A stretch of 64,000 bases of DNA from Protaetiibacter larvae (lineage in GTDB: Bacteria; Actinomycetota; Actinomycetes; Actinomycetales; Microbacteriaceae). Below, piece after piece: positions 60,208 through 64,000 of the stretch. Under the pieces are notes generated by a model that was not told where the DNA came from, ran no database searches, and was given only the letters and a program-made list of their open reading frames with translations. A program made the translations under genes and the position numbers. Location of the stretch: NCBI RefSeq assembly GCF_008365275.1, contig NZ_CP043504.1:1116001-1180000 (forward strand), written 5' to 3'. Position 1 is the first letter of the stretch. Each line of letters starts with the position of its first letter.

Positions 60208-61719
60208 GTGGGCGAGTCATCCGGCCCGCGGCGCACCACACCCCTCGCCGTCGGACGGGAGAACGGCACGTGGCCTAGGCGCGCGGTCACCTGGGGGCAG
60301 CGCTACGCGCGAGTGCTGGCGACCACCGACTTCCTGGTGATCGTGTGGGCTGTGCTCGGTGCACAGATCTTGCGCTTCGGGCTCTCGACCGACGAACAGG
60401 CGACCATCTCGCGCGACTTGGACCTGGGGTTGAGCTACACGCTCGTCTCGCTCGTGCTCATCCTGGGGTGGATGGCGGTGCTGAGTGCATTCGGCACCCG
60501 CGACGCGCGTGTTGCCGGCATCGGTTTCGCCGAGTACCGCTTGATCGTCGATGCGACGATTCGCTTGTTCGGCGTCGGCGCGATCTTCGTGTTCCTCTTC
60601 AAGATCGACATCGCGCGCAGCTACATCCTCATCGCGCTCCCCGCGGGTCTCACAGCTTTGCTGCTCACTCGGTGGATCTGGCGACAGTGGCTGCACTCTC
60701 AGCGCAGGAGGGGCGGCTTCAGCTATCGGGTGCTGCTCGTCGGCTCTCTCGCCTCGGTGGTGGCGATTGCGCGGGATCTCGCACGTTTCCCCGCCGCGGG
60801 ATACGAGGTGGTGTCGGCGGTAGTGCCCGATGCGCCGAAGAGTGCCCGGCTTCCGGGAACGACGGTGCCGGTGACACACGATCTGGCCGAAATCCCGACG
60901 CTCATGGATGCGAAGGGCGCCGAGACCCTCATCATCACAAGCAGTGATCAACTGCCCCCGGGCAAGATCCGCGAGCTGAGCTGGGCGCTCGAGCCGGGCA
61001 GGCAGCACCTGGTGGTTGCGCCGAGCCTGACGGACGTCGGTGGACCGCGTATTCGTATGAGACCCGTAGTGGGCTTGCCGCTCATGCACGTGGAGACGCC
61101 TCGGTACGAGGGTTTGAAGCGCGTCACCAAGCGCGCCTTCGACTTGGCCGTCACCACGGTGTTGATCCTGCTGCTGTCGCCTCTATTGCTCGCCATTGCG
61201 CTGGTGGTGCGCTTCTCGTCGCACGGGCCCGTGCTGTTCAGGCAGCCGCGCGTAGGCCGCGCGGGCAAGCTGTTCCCGATGCTCAAGTTCCGCTCGATGG
61301 TGGTCGACGCGGAGGACCGCCTCTCTGAGCTCCAGGGCAACGACCGCGATGCCGGCAACGACGTGATGTTCAAGCTGAAGGACGATCCGCGGGTGACCCC
61401 GGTCGGAAAGTGGCTGCGTCGCTATTCGCTCGACGAGCTGCCGCAGCTGTTCAACGTGTTCGTCGGCCAGATGTCGATCGTCGGCCCCCGCCCGCCGCTT
61501 CCCCGCGAGGTGGAACTCTACGAGAGCCATGTGCACCGACGGTTCCTGGTGAAGCCGGGCATTACGGGACTCTGGCAGGTGAGCGGTCGCTCGTCCCTGT
61601 CGTGGGAAGATACCGTGCGGCTGGACCTCTACTACGTCGAGAACTGGTCGGTGACCGGGGATCTGATCATCCTGTGGCGGACGGCGAAGGCGGTGGTCGG
61701 GCGCGACGGCGCGTATTGA
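60208..61719 (+). CDS. Polyprenyl-phosphate sugar-1-phosphate transferase (initiating EPS transferase)
   Basis: The 503-residue membrane protein has four N-terminal helices, a Rossmann-like middle (SYRVLLVGSLASVVAIARDL) and a further helix (FDLAVTTVLILLLSPLLLAIAL). The catalytic bacterial sugar-transferase domain follows: LFRQPRVGRAGKLFPMLKFR SMV, DELPQLFNVFVGQMSIVGPR PP, KPGITGLWQVSGRS. It loads the first sugar-phosphate on undecaprenyl phosphate. GGAGG 5 bases before the GTG at 60208 decides this start; a GTG 21 bases earlier is possible. Confidence 0.93.
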   Translation: MGESSGPRRTTPLAVGRENGTWPRRAVTWGQRYARVLATTDFLVIVWAVLGAQILRFGLSTDEQATISRDLDLGLSYTLVSLVLILGWMAVLSAFGTRDARVAGIGFAEYRLIVDATIRLFGVGAIFVFLFKIDIARSYILIALPAGLTALLLTRWIWRQWLHSQRRRGGFSYRVLLVGSLASVVAIARDLARFPAAGYEVVSAVVPDAPKSARLPGTTVPVTHDLAEIPTLMDAKGAETLIITSSDQLPPGKIRELSWALEPGRQHLVVAPSLTDVGGPRIRMRPVVGLPLMHVETPRYEGLKRVTKRAFDLAVTTVLILLLSPLLLAIALVVRFSSHGPVLFRQPRVGRAGKLFPMLKFRSMVVDAEDRLSELQGNDRDAGNDVMFKLKDDPRVTPVGKWLRRYSLDELPQLFNVFVGQMSIVGPRPPLPREVELYESHVHRRFLVKPGITGLWQVSGRSSLSWEDTVRLDLYYVENWSVTGDLIILWRTAKAVVGRDGAY

Positions 61720-61943
61720 CGCAGCCCGCCACCGGTGAGTCAGCTGGCATTTGGTGACAGACAAGGATGCGGCCGCCGTTCCGTCCGCGGTGATCTCGCG
61801 CTCGCCGCCAAGCGGCGCAGAAGCCCGCCGGATCAATGTCATGATTGAAACGACGCTCTCGGTGGCGGACTCAGGGCAATGCGCGTTGCGGTCTTAGCGG
61901 ACGACGGGGTTCTCGCGGAGCGGATCGTCTGAGGGGAATCAAT

Positions 61944-63131
61944 GTGAGCCGGTTGGAGTCGGTGGATGAATTGTCGTCTGGCAAGGTTCGACTCTGCATC
62001 GTTCTAGATCACGGAATGTCTGATGTTGCGTGGCGTGAGTTGTATGAGAACGATATGAGGCACGAGGAATCCCCTTGGAGATACGGGTTGGCGCGCGAGT
62101 GGTTCGAGGTCGATTTCTCGGTAGACCATCCTGAATCACGCATCGGACGCTTCTGCAGGAAGGCGCTGCGGCGGGTCGTCGGATTCGACCTCGTGCACGT
62201 CCTCAGGAATCGAGGGCTGATACGCAGTGCTCAGGTCGTGTGGGCTCACACCGAGCGGGAACACCTGGCAGTGGCCCTCCTCAAGTTGATCTCGCGGCCT
62301 CCGTTCCCGGTCATCATCGCGCAGTCCGTTTGGTTGTACGACGAATGGTCGTCGTACGGTCGGCTCCGCCGCGCGGCCTATCGGAAGCTGTTGTCTCAAC
62401 TTGCGGCTGAGACACTGCATACGGACGAAGGTGTTGAGCGGGCACGGGCTATCGATGCGAGCAGGGTGGTTGTCCGCCTACCGTTTGGGTCTTCGTACTC
62501 GGCGAGCACCGAACGTGATGACCACGGCGGTCACGATACTGAACAACGGGGGGCGCGCTACGTGCTCAGCGTGGGGAACGACCGACATCGCGACTGGGCT
62601 ACTTTGGTCACGGCAGCGCGGATGCTCCCTGCGACGGAATTCCGTGTGGCGTGTGATCCCGCTAAGTTCCCGCGGGTCGGGATCCCCGAGAACGTCAGTG
62701 TAGGGCGAGTGAAGCGGATGTCAGAGCTCAAAGCCCTCTACCGTGGCGCTGATGCTGTGGTGCTTCCGCTCGCTCCCAATACTCATGCGTCAGGTGTGAC
62801 GGTCGCGATGGAGGCAGTGCTCGAGAATGTGCCGCTCGTGACTTCGGATGTGGGCGGTCTCCGCGCGTACTTGCCAGATGCGGGCGTGGCGTACTTTCCC
62901 GTGGGCGATGTCGACGCTCTGGTTCGCAGGCTCGGGGAACTGTCGTCGCTGCCCCGCGCGCTTGCCCCGAAGGGGGGCGAGGCGTTTGCGCGCGAGCGCG
63001 GATTGCTGGCTGTTGACTACGTACGGCGTCACGTCCACCTCACTCGGGCTGTTCTGGCTGGGAGAGAGCCGCCACCGCTTGTGTCCGCGTTTGCACATGT
63101 ACCAGCGCCAGAAGTGGGAGCGCCGAGATGA
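61944..63131 (+). CDS. GT4-type glycosyltransferase of the exopolysaccharide locus
   Basis: The 395-residue protein has a C-terminal GT-B half: ARYVLSVGNDRHRDWATLVT, VSVGRVKRMSELKALYRGAD, and the nucleotide-binding Glu region AVVLPLAPNTHASGVTVAME with VPLVTSDVGGLRAYLP. The N-half is less conserved. The GTG at 61944 follows GAGGGGA with 6 bases of spacing. The first half shows visibly lower G+C and different codon use than the genes before 61.7 kb, as expected for a variable sugar-assembly region. The 224 bases before it hold no recognisable gene. ATGA overlap links it to the next gene. Confidence 0.82.
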   Translation: MSRLESVDELSSGKVRLCIVLDHGMSDVAWRELYENDMRHEESPWRYGLAREWFEVDFSVDHPESRIGRFCRKALRRVVGFDLVHVLRNRGLIRSAQVVWAHTEREHLAVALLKLISRPPFPVIIAQSVWLYDEWSSYGRLRRAAYRKLLSQLAAETLHTDEGVERARAIDASRVVVRLPFGSSYSASTERDDHGGHDTEQRGARYVLSVGNDRHRDWATLVTAARMLPATEFRVACDPAKFPRVGIPENVSVGRVKRMSELKALYRGADAVVLPLAPNTHASGVTVAMEAVLENVPLVTSDVGGLRAYLPDAGVAYFPVGDVDALVRRLGELSSLPRALAPKGGEAFARERGLLAVDYVRRHVHLTRAVLAGREPPPLVSAFAHVPAPEVGAPR

Positions 63132-63928
63132 GCGAGACTTCCCGCCGTCGCGACGAGGCGCTCTTGACACGGGTCAAGCTGGGGTCGATTCATTGCACCC
63201 CAATCACGTGGTCGAAGACGCTCGCTGAGGTGCTTCGCCTTGTGGTCGACGATCGACCGCATCTCGTGGTCACTGTGAACATTGCGCACGTGTGGCAGGC
63301 TCGCGCCGAGCCGGATCTTCGCGCGGCGTACTCTCGTTCAACGGTGGCAACAGCGGACGGGTGGCCGGTGGTCGCAGCCATCCGCCTTCTTGGTCGGAAT
63401 CGACATCGGGTTGAGCGGGTCACGGGGGCCGACCTGGTCCCTGCTCTCGGCCGCGAGTCTCTGCGGATCGCCGTCGTCGGGGGGAAGGGGGAGAGTGCAC
63501 AGCTCGCAGCAGCGACTCTTGCGAGTGCCGGGAGGGCGACAATAGCACTGGTGGAGCAGGCGCCTCGCGAGGAGCTCGACGATTTGGACGCCAGGCGTCG
63601 GCTCGTCGATCGCATCTGCTCGAGTGACGCCGACGTCGTGTTGATTGGACTCGGGGTCCCCCGACAAGAAGCGCTCGCTCTTGAACTGATGGACGTCCTG
63701 CCGCGCGGGGTGGTCGCTTGCGTTGGGGCTGCTATCGAGTTCACCGCAGGCACTGACAGGCGCGCGCCGCGGTGGATGCGTCGCGTCGGGCTTGAATGGC
63801 TTCACCGAGTGATCCGAGAGCCTCGCAAGCTGGCGGCGCGCTACCTTCGATCGGCGCCGTACTTCCTGGTGGTTGTTGCGAGGGAGTTCTTCGCATCGCG
63901 CGCCGGGCTCGAGCGCCGCCGTGGATAA
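63128..63928 (+). CDS. WecG/TagA/CpsF-family glycosyltransferase
   Basis: The 266-residue protein has the family pattern: VVTVNIAHVWQARAEPDLRA, ATADGWPVV, RVTGADLVPAL, IAVVGGKGES, ADVVLIGLGVPRQE and GAAIEFTAGTDRRAPRWMRR followed by GLEWLHRVIREPRKLAARYL. The family normally has NxxH and TPDGxG; here N-I-A-H and TADGW are present. It adds the second sugar to the lipid-linked intermediate. It overlaps both neighbours. Confidence 0.9.
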   Translation: MSETSRRRDEALLTRVKLGSIHCTPITWSKTLAEVLRLVVDDRPHLVVTVNIAHVWQARAEPDLRAAYSRSTVATADGWPVVAAIRLLGRNRHRVERVTGADLVPALGRESLRIAVVGGKGESAQLAAATLASAGRATIALVEQAPREELDDLDARRRLVDRICSSDADVVLIGLGVPRQEALALELMDVLPRGVVACVGAAIEFTAGTDRRAPRWMRRVGLEWLHRVIREPRKLAARYLRSAPYFLVVVAREFFASRAGLERRRG

Positions 63929-64000
63929 GACAGAGCGGACGCTCCTGTTCGACGCCCGTTCCGCGGGCAGCCTACGAATGACAGGCTGGGAGCGATATAC
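63921..64000 (+). CDS. Start of a further glycosyltransferase gene (cut by window end)
   Basis: From a GTG that overlaps the previous stop by 8 bases, 26 codons are open. The segment TLLFDARSAGSLRMTGWERY has the DARxxG...TGxxRY form typical of the N-terminus of GT4 glycosyltransferases. Only this fragment is visible, so the assignment rests on one motif and on position. Confidence 0.55.
   Translation, partial: MDKTERTLLFDARSAGSLRMTGWERY

Noticed and set aside
1-64000. tRNA, rRNA, insertion sequence or prophage genes
   Set aside because: No cloverleaf, rRNA stretch, transposase, integrase or phage structural gene was found in genes or gaps.

Overview
The window is chromosomal DNA from a high-GC Gram-positive actinobacterium, most likely a member of the Microbacteriaceae. 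The indications are a G+C content that looks near 70 percent, frequent GTG starts, many 4-base stop/start overlaps of the GTGA type, TAGNCT-type -10 boxes only 6-7 bases ahead of start codons, and the actinobacterial order rsmI-metG-tatD-rsmA-ispE. No rRNA, tRNA, CRISPR array, insertion sequence or prophage was seen. No gap between genes exceeds 300 bases.

Layout. 1-8.5 kb: an MBL-fold hydrolase, a YyaL-type thioredoxin-domain protein, a glycine-rich wall-anchored surface protein, a rhodanese, a DUF3060-like lipoprotein, a CoA-binding protein and metY. 8.5-16.4 kb: a protein O-mannosyltransferase facing the housekeeping block rsmI, metG, tatD, rsmA and ispE. 16.6-30.4 kb: an unusual operon in which the permeases and ATPase of a phosphate-type (Pst) ABC transporter are encoded with three PstS-like proteins, a WxL-domain protein, a WxL-interacting-type protein, another membrane protein and a sortase-fold protein that lacks the catalytic His and Cys. 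I consider this the most interesting system in the window. 30.5-36.2 kb: ArsR-SulP, an ABC-F ATPase and an ArsR/SRPBCC pair. 36.2-38.7 kb: a lower-GC pair of unknown membrane or hydrophobic-loop proteins. 38.8-41.5 kb: a LuxR-type regulator and a flavin oxidase that share a palindrome in their upstream regions. 41.6-49.0 kb: a GntR-controlled catabolic operon with a tripartite tricarboxylate transporter and two TctC proteins. 49.2-54.7 kb: five overlapping genes (KAS III/OleA-like, glycosyltransferase, P450, OleC-like ligase, OleD-like reductase) that resemble a beta-lactone pathway without OleB. 54.8-64 kb: an exopolysaccharide locus that runs off the right edge.

How the parts work together. 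The Pst/WxL operon suggests a ligand-capture machine built out into the cell wall: membrane-tethered and secreted binding proteins, a peptidoglycan-associated WxL layer and a conventional ABC engine. The 41.6-49.0 kb cluster imports an unidentified carboxylate and processes it through a dehydrogenase, a VOC enzyme and a HAD enzyme. The OleA/C/D-like enzymes could condense, reduce and lactonise acyl chains, with a P450 and a glycosyltransferase as tailoring enzymes. The last locus makes UDP-glucuronate, starts a lipid-linked sugar chain and controls its length with a tyrosine kinase/phosphatase pair.

A dispersed palindromic element (core TCGAxxxG...CTCAAYC, or GAGGAGCG...TCTCGA read the other way) lies at four of the five convergent gene junctions. 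A fifth copy is inserted in frame inside the ABC-F gene, close to the remaining junction.
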